Source: an uncultured Methylocystaceae bacterium
Lineage (GTDB): Bacteria; Pseudomonadota; Alphaproteobacteria; Rhizobiales; Beijerinckiaceae
DNA length: 44,073 bases
Reading direction: 5' to 3'
Assembly (NCBI GenBank): GCA_937870755.1
Contig: CALMZV010000136.1
Coordinates: forward strand, 1 to 44,073
Shown: one piece after another, positions 1 through 9,088 of the stretch
Layout of the letters: each line of letters starts with the position of its first letter
Numbering within the stretch: position 1 is the stretch's first letter
Made by a program: the position numbers and the translations under genes
Notes under the pieces: generated by a model
Seen by the model: the letters and a program-made list of their open reading frames with translations, nothing else
Databases searched by the model: none
What the model was told of the DNA's origin: nothing

Positions 1-219
1 GCGCGCGATGGCCGCGCGCGCATCCTCGCATCAGCTCGGCGTCGCATTCGCTCCTAAACCAACGGCTGCGCTGTTGGTTGTTTCGCGCGGGGTGGAAGCC
101 TGCGCGCGATGGCCGCGCGCGCACCCTCGCATCAGCTCGGCGTCGCATTCGCTCCTAAACCAACGGCTGCGCCGTTGTTTGCTTCGCGCGGGTTGGACGC
201 CTGCGCGCGATGGCCGCGC
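1..219. repeat. 101-bp tandem repeat, two full copies plus a 17-base partial third
   Basis: Copies lie at 1-101 and 102-202, and 203-219 repeats the first 17 bases. The two full copies differ at about six positions. Each contains a GC-rich hairpin (GCGCGCG/CGCGCGC arms) and a second hairpin around AACCAACGGC-TGC-GCYGTTG. The changes between copies mostly keep the second stem. The array abuts the stop codon of the ABC ATPase, so it may act as its transcription terminator or RNA-stabilising 3' end. It may continue left of the window. No gene is seen here. Confidence 0.9.
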
Positions 220-923
220 TACATGCGGCCCTGCCCCTGCTCCTCGTGCGTGACGCCGTCGCGGATGTGGTAGATGCGGCGGAAGGTGGGGATGATCTTT
301 TCGTCGTGCGTGACGACGATGATCGCGGTTTGCAGTTTCTTCGCCATGTCGTTGAGAATGCGGATGACGATCAGCGCGCGTTCGCTGTCGAGCGGCGCGG
401 TCGGTTCGTCGGCGAGAATGACCGGCGGATGGTTGACCAGTCCGCGCGCGATGGCCACTCGCTGCTGTTCGCCGCCGGACAGTTGCGAAGGCATGGCGGC
501 GGCGCGATGGTCCACCTCCAGTTCGGCGAGCAGATCGCGCGCCCTGCGGCGCGCCTCGGCGTTCGGCACGCCCGCCAGCATCGGCGGCAGCGCGACATTG
601 TCGGTCACGTCGAGAAACGGGATGAGATATGGCGCCTGAAAGATGAAGCCGATGGAATCGCGTCTGAGCGCGCGCAAGTCCGGAATGCGCCAGCCGTCGT
701 CGTAGATCGTCTCGTCGCCGAGCGTCATGCGGCCCGCCGTCGGCTCGATGACGGCGCCGAGGCACTTGAGCAGCGTGGATTTGCCCGAGCCCGACGGCCC
801 GATCAGTCCGACGACTTCGCCGGGCGCGACCGCCATGTCGACGCCCTTCAGTGCGTCGACAGCCGCCTCGCCCTCGCCGTAGCGCTTGCGCAAACCTTCG
901 ATGCGGATGCCGCGCTCAGCCAC
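219..923 (-). CDS. ABC transporter ATP-binding protein (MacB/DevA/LolD-type exporter)
   Basis: This 234-residue nucleotide-binding subunit would power the permease encoded just upstream. The motif set is complete: Walker A GPSGSGKST at 42-50, Q-loop glutamine at 96 (IGFIFQ), signature LSGGEQQRVA at 148-157, Walker B VILADEP at 168-174, and the H-loop histidine at 206 (VVTHD). Length and motifs fit the small ATPases that pair with FtsX-type permeases. The D-loop region reads TAPLDSE rather than the usual TASLD, a mild change. The start overlaps the permease stop by 8 bases, so the two are translationally coupled. It is the last gene of the tetR-hlyD-permease-ATPase operon. The exported substrate cannot be told from sequence. 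Confidence 0.95.
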   Translation of the reverse strand: MAERGIRIEGLRKRYGEGEAAVDALKGVDMAVAPGEVVGLIGPSGSGKSTLLKCLGAVIEPTAGRMTLGDETIYDDGWRIPDLRALRRDSIGFIFQAPYLIPFLDVTDNVALPPMLAGVPNAEARRRARDLLAELEVDHRAAAMPSQLSGGEQQRVAIARGLVNHPPVILADEPTAPLDSERALIVIRILNDMAKKLQTAIIVVTHDEKIIPTFRRIYHIRDGVTHEEQGQGRM

Positions 924-2148
924 CGATCGCCTCCGCGGGGTCGACCTTCAGCGCCACGCGGATGGCGAGCGTGGAGGCGACAAGGCAGATGACGATCACG
1001 GCGGCGACGCCGCGCACCGCGTCGCCCGTCTCCAGCAGCACGTATTTCGGAAAGATCGGCGCCCAGAAGGTCGCTGCGATCTTGCCGACCGCGAAGCCGA
1101 TGAGGCCGAGGCCGACCGCCTGCTGCATGATCATCCAGGCGATGGCGCTGTTGCGAGCGCCGATCAGTTTCAGAACCGCGATTTCGCGCAGCTTGCCGAG
1201 CGTGAGCGTGTAGATGATGAAGGCGACGACCGCCGCGCTGACGATGGCGAGGATCACCAGAAACATGCCAATCTGCCGCGAGGACGTGGCGATCAGCTTG
1301 GCGATCAGAATCTCCTCCATCTGCGCGCGCGTGTAGACGGTCATGCGTTTCCAGCGTCGGATCGTTTCGGCCACGCTCTCCACGTCCGCGCCCGGCGCGG
1401 TGGCCACGAGAACCGCGTTCACGAAGGGGCTGACCGCCTGCGACGCGAGGACCGCTTCGAGCAATCCCGGCTGGCCCGGCCGGTTGAGCGCGCGGTTCTG
1501 CGCGGTGCGGGCGCGCTGGGCGAGGATGGCGTCGCTGTCCTTCACGAACTGCGCTTCCTGCGCGTCCTTCAGCGGCACGAAGATCATCGGATCGCCGGAC
1601 GAGGACACCATGCGACGCGTGAGGCCAACAATCGCGAAATCGTTGCGGCGGATGCGCACGCTGTCGCCCAGCGCATAGCCGGCGGCGATGTCGGCGACCG
1701 CCTCGTAGTGGCCGCGCGTGATGTGCCGGCCCGCGATCAGGTGCGGCGGGTGTCCGGGATTGCCCGGCCCGTCGGCGGTCACGCCCACGATCATCGCGCG
1801 CGTTTCGCGTCCGGCGCCGGCGACGGCCGCGACCGAAGCCTGCCCGTCGCTCACCTGCATCGTCAGATAGGTGACGTTGGCGGCCGCGCGCACGCCATCA
1901 ACGCCGCGCACGCTACGATAGAGATCGTCGTAGACGCTCGACGGCTCCGCGTAGGGGCCGAGCGTGTCCTTCTGCACCACCCACAGGTCGGCGCCGCTGT
2001 TGTCGAGCAGCGCCTTGGCGTCGTCGACCATGCCGCGATAGACGCCCGCCATCGTGAGCGTGACGCCGATCAGCAGCCCCAGTCCCACGCCGGTGAAGAC
2101 GAACTTGCCCCAGGAATGGAGAATATCGCGGCCGGCGAGACTGATCAT
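916..2148 (-). CDS. ABC transporter permease, FtsX/MacB (DevC-like) family
   Basis: A 410-residue inner-membrane permease. One N-terminal transmembrane segment lies at about 16-37, followed by a large extracytoplasmic MacB-PCD-like domain (about 40-280). Three more hydrophobic segments fill the last 130 residues, ending in the typical VDPAEAI motif. This is the four-helix FtsX fold of MacB/DevC exporters. Unlike MacB, the ATPase is a separate protein, as in DevBCA systems. The ATG overlaps the adaptor stop by 4 bases (2145-2148). The partners (periplasmic adaptor and ATPase) suggest efflux through an outer-membrane TolC-like channel, which is not encoded here. Substrate unknown. Confidence 0.93.
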   Translation of the reverse strand: MISLAGRDILHSWGKFVFTGVGLGLLIGVTLTMAGVYRGMVDDAKALLDNSGADLWVVQKDTLGPYAEPSSVYDDLYRSVRGVDGVRAAANVTYLTMQVSDGQASVAAVAGAGRETRAMIVGVTADGPGNPGHPPHLIAGRHITRGHYEAVADIAAGYALGDSVRIRRNDFAIVGLTRRMVSSSGDPMIFVPLKDAQEAQFVKDSDAILAQRARTAQNRALNRPGQPGLLEAVLASQAVSPFVNAVLVATAPGADVESVAETIRRWKRMTVYTRAQMEEILIAKLIATSSRQIGMFLVILAIVSAAVVAFIIYTLTLGKLREIAVLKLIGARNSAIAWMIMQQAVGLGLIGFAVGKIAATFWAPIFPKYVLLETGDAVRGVAAVIVICLVASTLAIRVALKVDPAEAIGG

Positions 2149-3344
2149 CGCTCGTCTCCGGCGAGCCTCTCGACCGGCGCGATGCGCGACTGCGCCTTGA
2201 GCGGCTTCTCGCTGTGGACGACGATCGTGTCGCCGTCCCGCAAACCCTCGACGATCTGCACGCGTCCGTCGAGATCGGACGGCCCGATCTTCACCGGCGC
2301 GAAGCGCAGCGTCTTGCCGTCCACGCGCCAGACGCCGAGCCTGCCGTCGACCCGTTGCAGGCTGGCGTTGAGAATCGTCGGACGCGGCGGCTGCGCGTCC
2401 AGTTCCACGGTCGCCTCCACCAGTTCGCCAATCGGCGGCGGCGGATCGGCCGGCGGCGCGAATTCGATCTTGGCCAGCGTCTCCTCCGTCACCGCATCGG
2501 CGCGCGGCTCCACGCGCGCCACGCGACCGGCCAGTTCTCCGGCGCCGTGCGATCGCAGCCGCAGCCGCGCGGACAGCCCGGCCTTCAGGCCGTGACTGCG
2601 CTGCTGGTCGAAGCGCGCGTTCACCCAGATGTTTTCCGGCGCGACGACCTCGACCACCGTCTGGCCCGCCACGACCGTGGTGCCTGGGTCGGCGTCGCGT
2701 TGCGTGACGATGCCGGCGACGGGCGAGACGAGCCGCAGGTTCTCGCGCTGGCGCACCAGGCCGTCGCGCTCGGCGCGCAGCCGTTCCAGATCCTTGAGCG
2801 CTGCCTCGCGATTGGCCTGCGCGGCGCGCAGCGAGGCCTGCGCCACCTGCAAGTCCTGGCGCTTGGCCTCGATCGTCGCCTCGCTGACGGTGCGCGCGGC
2901 GTAGAGCTGCTCGTAGCGCTCGGACTGGCTCTGGGCATAGAGCTTGCGGGCGCCGACCTCCTGGATCTGCGCCTCGCTCGCCAGCAAACTCGCCTGCGTG
3001 CGCCGCAACGCCGCATCCTGCGCGCCGATGCGGTCGTCGAGATCGAGCGGATCGATTTCGGCCAGCGTCTGGCCCGCCGCCACGCGATCGCCCGGCTGCG
3101 CATCGACCCGCGACAGCCGCCCCGCGGTCGTCGGTCCGATGCGATGGGCGTAGCGCGCCTCGACAAGGCCGACGCCGAAAAGCGCCGGACGCACGGCGCG
3201 CGTCTCCACCGTGGCCAACGTCACGCGCACGGGCGCAAGCGGGCCGGCGCGAAAGACGACAAAGACGAACAGCGCCAGGACCGGCGCGCCGAACGCCAGA
3301 AGCGCAAGCAGTTTGCGATGCCGACGAAAAAAACGGGCGATCAT
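2145..3344 (-). CDS. HlyD/DevB-family periplasmic adaptor (membrane fusion protein)
   Basis: A 399-residue membrane-fusion protein linking the inner-membrane ABC exporter to an outer-membrane channel. Residues about 12-32 form a signal-anchor helix after a basic N-terminus. A biotinyl-lipoyl-like half (GRLSRVDAQPGDRV...LAEID) follows. Then comes a long alpha-helical hairpin rich in Q, E, A and R (about 100-200), the second lipoyl half (SPVAGIVTQRDADPG), and a beta-barrel region. The frame stays open far upstream, but the ATG at 3344 is chosen because it overlaps the TetR stop in an ATGA arrangement and starts just before the membrane helix. It is translationally coupled to the permease downstream. 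Confidence 0.92.
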   Translation of the reverse strand: MIARFFRRHRKLLALLAFGAPVLALFVFVVFRAGPLAPVRVTLATVETRAVRPALFGVGLVEARYAHRIGPTTAGRLSRVDAQPGDRVAAGQTLAEIDPLDLDDRIGAQDAALRRTQASLLASEAQIQEVGARKLYAQSQSERYEQLYAARTVSEATIEAKRQDLQVAQASLRAAQANREAALKDLERLRAERDGLVRQRENLRLVSPVAGIVTQRDADPGTTVVAGQTVVEVVAPENIWVNARFDQQRSHGLKAGLSARLRLRSHGAGELAGRVARVEPRADAVTEETLAKIEFAPPADPPPPIGELVEATVELDAQPPRPTILNASLQRVDGRLGVWRVDGKTLRFAPVKIGPSDLDGRVQIVEGLRDGDTIVVHSEKPLKAQSRIAPVERLAGDER

Positions 3345-3958
3345 GACGCGCTCCCCGGACGTGCTCTCAGACCGCGCTCGTAGATGGCGAAGGCGCCGTC
3401 GGCGCGCGCCCCGATCCGCGCCGCGTCGCCCGTCAGCAGCGTCTGCATGACCAGCCCCTGCAGGGCGCCGATGAACAGGGCGGCGGCGGCCTGGCTGTCG
3501 ACGGCCGCGTCGATCTCGCCGGCGGCCTTGCCGCGCTCGACCAATTCGCGCAGGAAATCCCCGTAACGTTGCAGCAGCGTGCGCGCCATGGCCTTGGCCG
3601 GCGAGACCCCCGAGCGCTGCAACTCGCCGAACACCAGGCGCGGAATGCCGGGATGTTCGACCGTGAAGGCGAGATGCTCCGTAAAGACCGCCCGCATGGC
3701 CGCGAGCGGCGACGTTTCGCGCGCGGCCGCCTTGCGCACGCGACCCATCATGCGGTCCGCCGCCCATTCCATGACCGCCAGCCAGAGCGCCTCCTTGGTG
3801 GGAAAATGGCGAAACAGCGCGCCCTGCGTCAGGCGCATGTGACTGGCGATGGCGGCGGTGGTGATTTCGCTCGGATTGGCGCTGGCGGCGAGTTCGACCA
3901 CCGCTTCGATGGTCGCCGCCCGGCGGGCGTCGGCCGAGAGTTTCGAGGGCGCGCTCAA
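3341..3958 (-). CDS. TetR/AcrR-family transcriptional regulator of the ABC exporter operon
   Basis: A 205-residue TetR-family repressor. The helix-turn-helix spans about residues 32-61 (TTAAIASHMRLTQGALFRHF, then PTKEAL), followed by a variable helical ligand domain. The start chosen is TTG at 3958, with GGAGG five bases upstream (3964-3968). The longer GTG alternative at 3985 has no ribosome-binding site and would start inside the operator palindrome. It is first in an operon with hlyD, permease and ATPase, overlapping hlyD by 4 bases. It therefore probably represses its own operon and responds to a substrate of the exporter. The inducer is unknown. Confidence 0.88.
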   Translation of the reverse strand: MSAPSKLSADARRAATIEAVVELAASANPSEITTAAIASHMRLTQGALFRHFPTKEALWLAVMEWAADRMMGRVRKAAARETSPLAAMRAVFTEHLAFTVEHPGIPRLVFGELQRSGVSPAKAMARTLLQRYGDFLRELVERGKAAGEIDAAVDSQAAAALFIGALQGLVMQTLLTGDAARIGARADGAFAIYERGLRARPGSAS

Positions 3959-3970
3959 GACCGCCTCCAG

Positions 3971-3996
3971 TAAGATAGTAATCACTTACTATCTTA
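3971..3996. promoter_or_regulatory. Perfect palindromic operator upstream of the tetR-ABC exporter operon
   Basis: TAAGATAGTAA (3971-3981) and its exact reverse complement TTACTATCTTA (3986-3996) flank the four bases TCAC. The 26-bp site sits between the end of the desaturase gene and the tetR start, where the operon promoter must lie. A weak -35-like TTGCGA on the minus strand at 4009-4014 is upstream of it. An AT-rich perfect palindrome in GC-rich DNA directly before a TetR gene is the classic autorepression operator. Binding by this regulator is inferred. Confidence 0.85.
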
Positions 3997-4027
3997 TTTT
4001 GCCCCTGTTCGCAAGAGCCTGGCCGGC

Positions 4028-4828
4028 CTATCGGCGGGAATCGGGATTGCGCCAGGGTTGCGTGAGCATACGGTCGAGGCGCAATTCGCCCTCCTCCCGC
4101 AGAATGGGCAGACCGACGGTCATGCCCTGCTGGCCCTCGCGCGGCGCGGCGCGATAGAGGCCGAACATGCGGTCCCAGATCGACAGGTTGAAGCCGAAAT
4201 TGGAATGGGTTTCCTCGGGCCGCACGGAATGGTGCACCCGGTGCATGTCGGGCGTGACGAAAACCAGCCGCACGAGCGCGTCCAGGCGCGGCGGCAGGCT
4301 GGCGTTGGAATGGTCGAACATGGCCAGCCCGTTGAGCAGGATCTCGAACGCCACGACCGCGACCGGCGGGGCGCCGAGCGCGGCGACCGCCGCCATCTTG
4401 ATCAGCATCGAAAGCGCGATTTCGACCGGGTGAAAGCGCAGCGCGGTCGTCACGTCGAAATCGAGATCGGCGTGATGCATGCGGTGAAACCGCCAGAGCA
4501 GCGGGACGCGATGAAACGCCACATGTTGCAGCCAGATCACGAAATCGAGCGCCGCCAGCGACAGCGGAACCGAAATCCACAGCGGCGCGGCCAGTGCGTT
4601 GAACAGGCCGAAGCCGCGCTCGGACGCGAACGCGGCCGCCCCGACGGCCGCCACCGGAAAGGCGAAACGCAGGAGGGCTGCATCCAGCGCGACGATCGCG
4701 AGGTTGGAGGGCCAGCGCGCGGCGCGCGGAAAGGACCGCGCGCGCGCCGGCGCCAGCGCCTCCCACACAGCCATGAGCGCGAAAACGCCGACAAAAAAAC
4801 CAAACCGGACAACAGGCTCGGACTGCAC
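4028..4828 (-). CDS. Sterol desaturase / fatty acid hydroxylase superfamily membrane protein
   Basis: A 266-residue integral membrane protein of the di-iron fatty-acid-hydroxylase superfamily. It carries the histidine clusters H102-xxx-H106 (QHVAFHR), H115-xx-H118-H119 (FHRMHH), H133 (RFHP), H173 (DHSN) and H196-xx-H199-H200 (HRVHH). Several hydrophobic helices surround them. Family members hydroxylate or desaturate sterols, carotenoids or lipid acyl chains; the substrate here cannot be assigned. The GTG at 4828 with GAGG eight bases upstream is chosen. A TTG at 4897 would extend the frame by 23 residues but has no ribosome-binding site and would overlap the divergent trpG start region. It lies upstream of, and in the same direction as, the tetR-ABC operon, which has its own operator. 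Confidence 0.85.
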   Translation of the reverse strand: MQSEPVVRFGFFVGVFALMAVWEALAPARARSFPRAARWPSNLAIVALDAALLRFAFPVAAVGAAAFASERGFGLFNALAAPLWISVPLSLAALDFVIWLQHVAFHRVPLLWRFHRMHHADLDFDVTTALRFHPVEIALSMLIKMAAVAALGAPPVAVVAFEILLNGLAMFDHSNASLPPRLDALVRLVFVTPDMHRVHHSVRPEETHSNFGFNLSIWDRMFGLYRAAPREGQQGMTVGLPILREEGELRLDRMLTQPWRNPDSRR

Positions 4829-4848
4829 CGCGCGATCCTCGCTTCTCG

Positions 4849-4877
4849 TTGACTTCAAGCGCCCGAGGCCCGACAAC
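4849..4877 (+). promoter_or_regulatory. Possible promoter of the trpG operon
   Basis: TTGACT (4849-4854) and GACAAC (4872-4877) are separated by 17 bases and lie 22 bases before the trpG ATG. The -35 is good; the -10 matches the consensus at only three positions. No leader peptide rich in tryptophan or attenuator hairpin was recognised. Confidence 0.35.
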
Positions 4878-4899
4878 ACCAGACCTGAAAGAGGCAAAA

Positions 4900-5517
4900 A
4901 TGTCAGCCGCGCGTCCCAAAGTCACGCTGATCGACAATTACGACAGTTTCACCTTCAACCTGGTGCATTACCTGGGGTCTCTCGGCGCGGACGTGACGGT
5001 GTGGCGCAACGACGCGCGCAGCGTGGAGGATGTCGTCGGCGCCCGGCCGGACGCCATCGTGCTGTCGCCCGGCCCCTGCACGCCGCACGAGGCGGGAATC
5101 TGCATCGCCCTCATCAGGGCCGCCAGTTCGTCCATCCCGATGTTCGGCGTCTGCCTCGGACATCAGGCGATTGGCGAGGCGTTCGGCGGCCGGGTTGTGC
5201 GCGCGCCGACGCCGGTGCACGGAAAGGTCGCGCTCATATCCCATCGCGGCGAAACGGTGTTTCGCGGCGTCAACGCGCCGCTCAAGGCGACGCGCTACCA
5301 CTCGCTGGTGGTGGAGCGCGCGGGCTTGCCGGCCGATCTTGCCGTGACGGCGGAAACCGACGACGGCCTGATCATGGGCCTGTCGCATCGCCGGCTGCCG
5401 ACGCACGGCGTGCAATTCCATCCCGAGAGCATCGCGTCCGAACAGGGCCACACGATCCTCCGGAATTTTCTCGATCTCGCCCGCCTCTGGAACGAGACGC
5501 AACGAAAAGCCGCCTGA
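4900..5517 (+). CDS. trpG: Anthranilate synthase component II (glutamine amidotransferase)
   Basis: A 205-residue class I glutamine amidotransferase that releases ammonia from glutamine for TrpE, the first committed step of tryptophan synthesis. The N-terminus shows the family pattern DNYDSFTFNLVHYLG. The catalytic cysteine is C85 in FGVCLGHQ, and the His/Glu pair is H174/E176 in FHPES. An oxyanion-region PGPCTP motif is also present. The ATG at 4900 is chosen over an upstream in-frame ATG (4849) because AGAGG lies five bases before it and the length then fits the family. trpD follows after 3 bases. No trpE lies in this window, so the large subunit must be elsewhere. Confidence 0.96.
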   Translation: MSAARPKVTLIDNYDSFTFNLVHYLGSLGADVTVWRNDARSVEDVVGARPDAIVLSPGPCTPHEAGICIALIRAASSSIPMFGVCLGHQAIGEAFGGRVVRAPTPVHGKVALISHRGETVFRGVNAPLKATRYHSLVVERAGLPADLAVTAETDDGLIMGLSHRRLPTHGVQFHPESIASEQGHTILRNFLDLARLWNETQRKAA

Positions 5518-5520
5518 CGC

Positions 5521-6546
5521 ATGGACGCCTTCAAGCCTTTCATCGCCAAGGTCGCCACGGGCGCGCGCCTGACGGAAGCCGATTCCGCCGCCGCGTTCGA
5601 GGCGATGCTGTCGGGCGAAGTGACGCCGGCGCAGATGGGCGGCTTTCTCATGGCGCTGCGCGTGCGCGGCGAAAGCGTCGAGGAAATCGTCGGCGCCGTC
5701 AGCGCCATGCGCGCGAAGATGCTGCGCGTCACGGCGCCGGCCGGCGCCATCGACATCGTGGGCACCGGCGGCGACGGCCACGGCTCCTATAACGTCTCCA
5801 CGCTCGCCGCGCTGATCGTGGCGGGCTGTGGCGCGCCGGTCGCCAAACACGGCAACCGCGCGGCTTCCTCGCGCTCCGGCGCCAGCGACGTGCTCGGCGC
5901 GCTCGGAGTCGCCATCGGCCTGCCGGCGCCGCACGTCGCCGCGTGCATTGCGGAAGCAGGCGTCGGCTTCATGATGGCGCAGACGCATCACGCCGCCATG
6001 CGCCATGTCGGCCCCGTGCGCGTGGAGCTTGGCGCGCGCACCATCTTCAACCTGCTCGGTCCGCTGTCCAACCCGGCGGGCGTGCAGCGGCAGCTGCTCG
6101 GCGTGTTCGCGCGGGAATGGCTCGTCCCGCTCGCCGAGGTGCTGCGCTCGCTCGGCTCGAAACGCGTGTGGCTGGTCCACGGGTCGGACGGACTGGACGA
6201 AATCACCACGACCGGACCGACATCGGTCGTCGAACTGAACGAAGGGGCGATTCGCGCGTTCGAGGTCTCGCCCGCCGATGCCAGCCTGCCGCTGGCGAAG
6301 CTCGACGACCTGCGCGGCGGCGATCCCGAACACAACGCCAGGGCGCTGCGCGCGGTGCTCGCCGGCGCGCGCAACGCCTACCGCGACATCGCCGTGCTGA
6401 ACGCCGCCGCCGCGCTCGTGGTGGCCGGCGCCGCGGGCGACCTGAAAGAAGGCGCCGAAAGCGCCGCCCGCTCCATCGACACGGGCGCGGCCGCCGCCGC
6501 GCTCGACCGTCTCGTCGCCGTCTCCAACCGTCACGCCGGAACCTGA
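5521..6546 (+). CDS. trpD: Anthranilate phosphoribosyltransferase
   Basis: This 341-residue enzyme joins anthranilate to PRPP, the second step of tryptophan synthesis, in the cytoplasm. The PRPP-binding glycine motif GTGGDGHGS is at 81-89, followed by [25 protein letters not shown] begins at 109, and [11 protein letters not shown] is the family anthranilate-site region. Length is standard for bacterial TrpD. It sits 3 bases after trpG and 3 bases before trpC, so all three are read from one message. Confidence 0.97.
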   Translation: MDAFKPFIAKVATGARLTEADSAAAFEAMLSGEVTPAQMGGFLMALRVRGESVEEIVGAVSAMRAKMLRVTAPAGAIDIVGTGGDGHGSYNVSTLAALIVAGCGAPVAKHGNRAASSRSGASDVLGALGVAIGLPAPHVAACIAEAGVGFMMAQTHHAAMRHVGPVRVELGARTIFNLLGPLSNPAGVQRQLLGVFAREWLVPLAEVLRSLGSKRVWLVHGSDGLDEITTTGPTSVVELNEGAIRAFEVSPADASLPLAKLDDLRGGDPEHNARALRAVLAGARNAYRDIAVLNAAAALVVAGAAGDLKEGAESAARSIDTGAAAAALDRLVAVSNRHAGT

Positions 6547-6549
6547 ACC

Positions 6550-7376
6550 ATGCCCGACATCCTGCGCCGGATCGAATCCTACAAGCGACGCGAGATCGCT
6601 GAAGCCAAGGTGCGCATGCCGTTCAAGACGCTGGAGCGTCAGGCGCGCGAGCACGATCCGCCCCGCGGGTTCATCCGCGCCATCGAACGCAAGCGCGACG
6701 AAAACCGCATCGCCATCATCGCCGAAATCAAGAAGGCGAGCCCGTCGAAGGGCCTCATCCGCGTGGATTTCAATCCGTCCGCGCTCGCGAAGGCCTACGA
6801 GGCGGGCGGCGCGGCCTGTCTGTCGGTGCTGACCGACGGCCCCTCGTTCCAGGGCTCGCTCGCCGATCTCGAAGCCGCCCGCAAGGCGGTTCCCATGCCG
6901 GCGCTGCGCAAGGATTTCCTGTTCGACCCCTACCAGGTCTACGAAGCGCGCGCGAACGGCGCCGACTGCATCCTGATCATCATGGCCTGCGTGGACGACG
7001 CCACCGCCAAGGCGCTGAACGCGGCCGCGCACGACCTGCGCATGGATGTGCTCGCCGAGGTCCACAACGAAGAAGAACTCGACCGCGCGCTCGCGCTCGA
7101 AACGCGGCTCCTGGGCATCAACAACCGCGACCTGCGCACGTTCGACGTTTCGCTCGCCACCACCGAGCGGCTCGCCCGGCGCGTTCCCAAGGATCGCATC
7201 GTCGTCAGCGAGAGCGGCATTTCCACGCACGAGGATTGCGTGCGGCTCGAGAAATGCGGCGTGACGACCTTTCTCGTCGGAGAGTCGCTGATGAAGCAGC
7301 AGGACGTGACGGAAGCGACGCGCCGGCTGATCCAGGGCGACATCGTGAAGAGCGGCGCCAGGGCCGCGCGCGCATC

Positions 7377-7380
<4 letters not shown>
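6550..7380 (+). CDS. trpC: Indole-3-glycerol phosphate synthase
   Basis: A 276-residue TIM-barrel enzyme that closes the indole ring from carboxyphenylamino-deoxyribulose phosphate. The family signature [12 protein letters not shown] ends at 68, the catalytic lysine region LRKDF spans 119-123, INNRDL spans 190-195, and VSESGIS begins at 219. It is monofunctional: there is no fused TrpF domain. The stop codon overlaps the moaC GTG start by 4 bases. The trpGDC and molybdenum cofactor genes are therefore one transcription unit, an arrangement common in Hyphomicrobiales. Confidence 0.97.
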
Positions 7381-7852
<472 letters not shown>

Positions 7853-7853
<1 letters not shown>

Positions 7854-9079
7854 TGGCGGGCGACCTCATTGCGGTGGAAGCGGCGCTCGCGCGCGTGCTC
7901 GCAGCCGCCACGCCCATTCGCGACGTGGAGGACGTGGCGCTTTCCGACGCGTTCGGCCGCACGCTCGCGCGCGATCTGGTGGCGCTGCGCACGCAGCCGC
8001 CGAGCGATGTTTCCGCCATGGACGGCTACGGCGTGCGCGCCGGCGATCTTGCGCACAGCGCGGCGCGCGTGCGGCTCGTCGGCGAAAGCGCGGCCGGGCG
8101 CGGGTTCGCGGGCCGCGTGAACGCCGGCGAATGCGTGCGCATCTTCACCGGCGCGCCCGTTCCGCCCGGCGTCGACAGCGTGCTGTTGCAGGAAGACGCG
8201 GTGGTCGAGGGCGAGCGGATCGGCGCGAAGGAGGCGCCGGGGTTCGGGCGCCACATTCGCCGCCGCGGCCTCGATTTTTCCGAAGGCGCGCCGGGGCTCG
8301 CCGCCGGCGTGCGGCTCGGTCCGGCGGAACTGGCGCTGGCCGCCGCCATGAACCACGCGCGCGCGCCGGTTGTGCGCAAGCCGCGCGTCGCCGTGCTGGC
8401 GACGGGCGACGAACTCGTGGCGCCGGGCGCGGCGGCGAGCGAAGAACAGATCGTCTGTTCGAACAATTTCGCGGTCGCGGCGCTCGTGGAAGCCGCCGGC
8501 GGCGTCGCCGTCGATCTCGGCATCGCGCGCGACGATCTGGCGGAGACCGAAGCCGCGATCGCGCGCGCACGCGATTGCGACGCGCTGGTGACGCTCGGCG
8601 GCGCCTCCGTCGGCGACCGCGACCATGTGAAGGACGCGCTCGCGCGCGCCGGCATGGCGCTCGACTTCTGGCGGCTGGCGATGCGGCCCGGCAAACCGCT
8701 GATCCACGGAACGCTCGGGCGCACGAGCGTGCTCGGCCTGCCGGGCAATCCCGTGTCCTCGATGGTGTGCGCGCTCGTGTTCCTCGTGCCGCTGGTGCGC
8801 AAGTTGTCGGGCGACCGCGATCCCGCGCGTGACCTGCGCCAGCGCGCCACGCTCGGCGCCGACGTGAAGGCCAACGACAAGAGGCAGGACTTTCTGCGCG
8901 CGACGCTCGCGCGCGCGCCGGACGGCCGCCTGATCGCGACGCCGCATGCGCTTCAGGATTCCTCGCTCATCAGCGTGTTTTGCGCCTCGCAGGCGCTGCT
9001 GATCCGCCCGCCGCACGCGCCCGCCGCGAGAGCGGGCGAGGACTGCACGATCCTGCCGCTCGCGCCGTTCGCGTTCTGA
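7853..9079 (+). CDS. moeA: Molybdopterin molybdenumtransferase
   Basis: A 408-residue MoeA protein that inserts molybdate into adenylylated molybdopterin. The domain order is typical. SAMDGYGVRAGD near the N-terminus leads into the MoeA linker domain with IFTGAPVPPGVDSV. A MoCF-type fold follows with ATGDEL, CSNNFAVAALVEAAGG and LGGASVGDRDHV. LGLPGNPVSS and a C-terminal beta domain complete it. The ATG at 7853 overlaps the moaC stop by one base. It is the last gene of the trp-mo unit and converges on the dehydrogenase gene with nine bases between the two stops. No terminator hairpin is obvious in that gap. Confidence 0.96.
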
Positions 9080-9088
9080 AATCGCGCG

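Noticed and set aside
1-219. Tandem repeat considered as an insertion-sequence end or attachment site
   Set aside because: No transposase, integrase or target duplication is visible; the period and hairpins fit an intergenic repeat better.
886-2595. A 569-codon plus-strand open frame
   Set aside because: It is antisense to the ABC permease and ATPase genes, with no family features.
4829-4897. N-terminal extension of the desaturase gene from TTG at 4897
   Set aside because: It has no ribosome-binding site and would overlap the trpG promoter and ribosome-binding site; GTG at 4828 is better supported.
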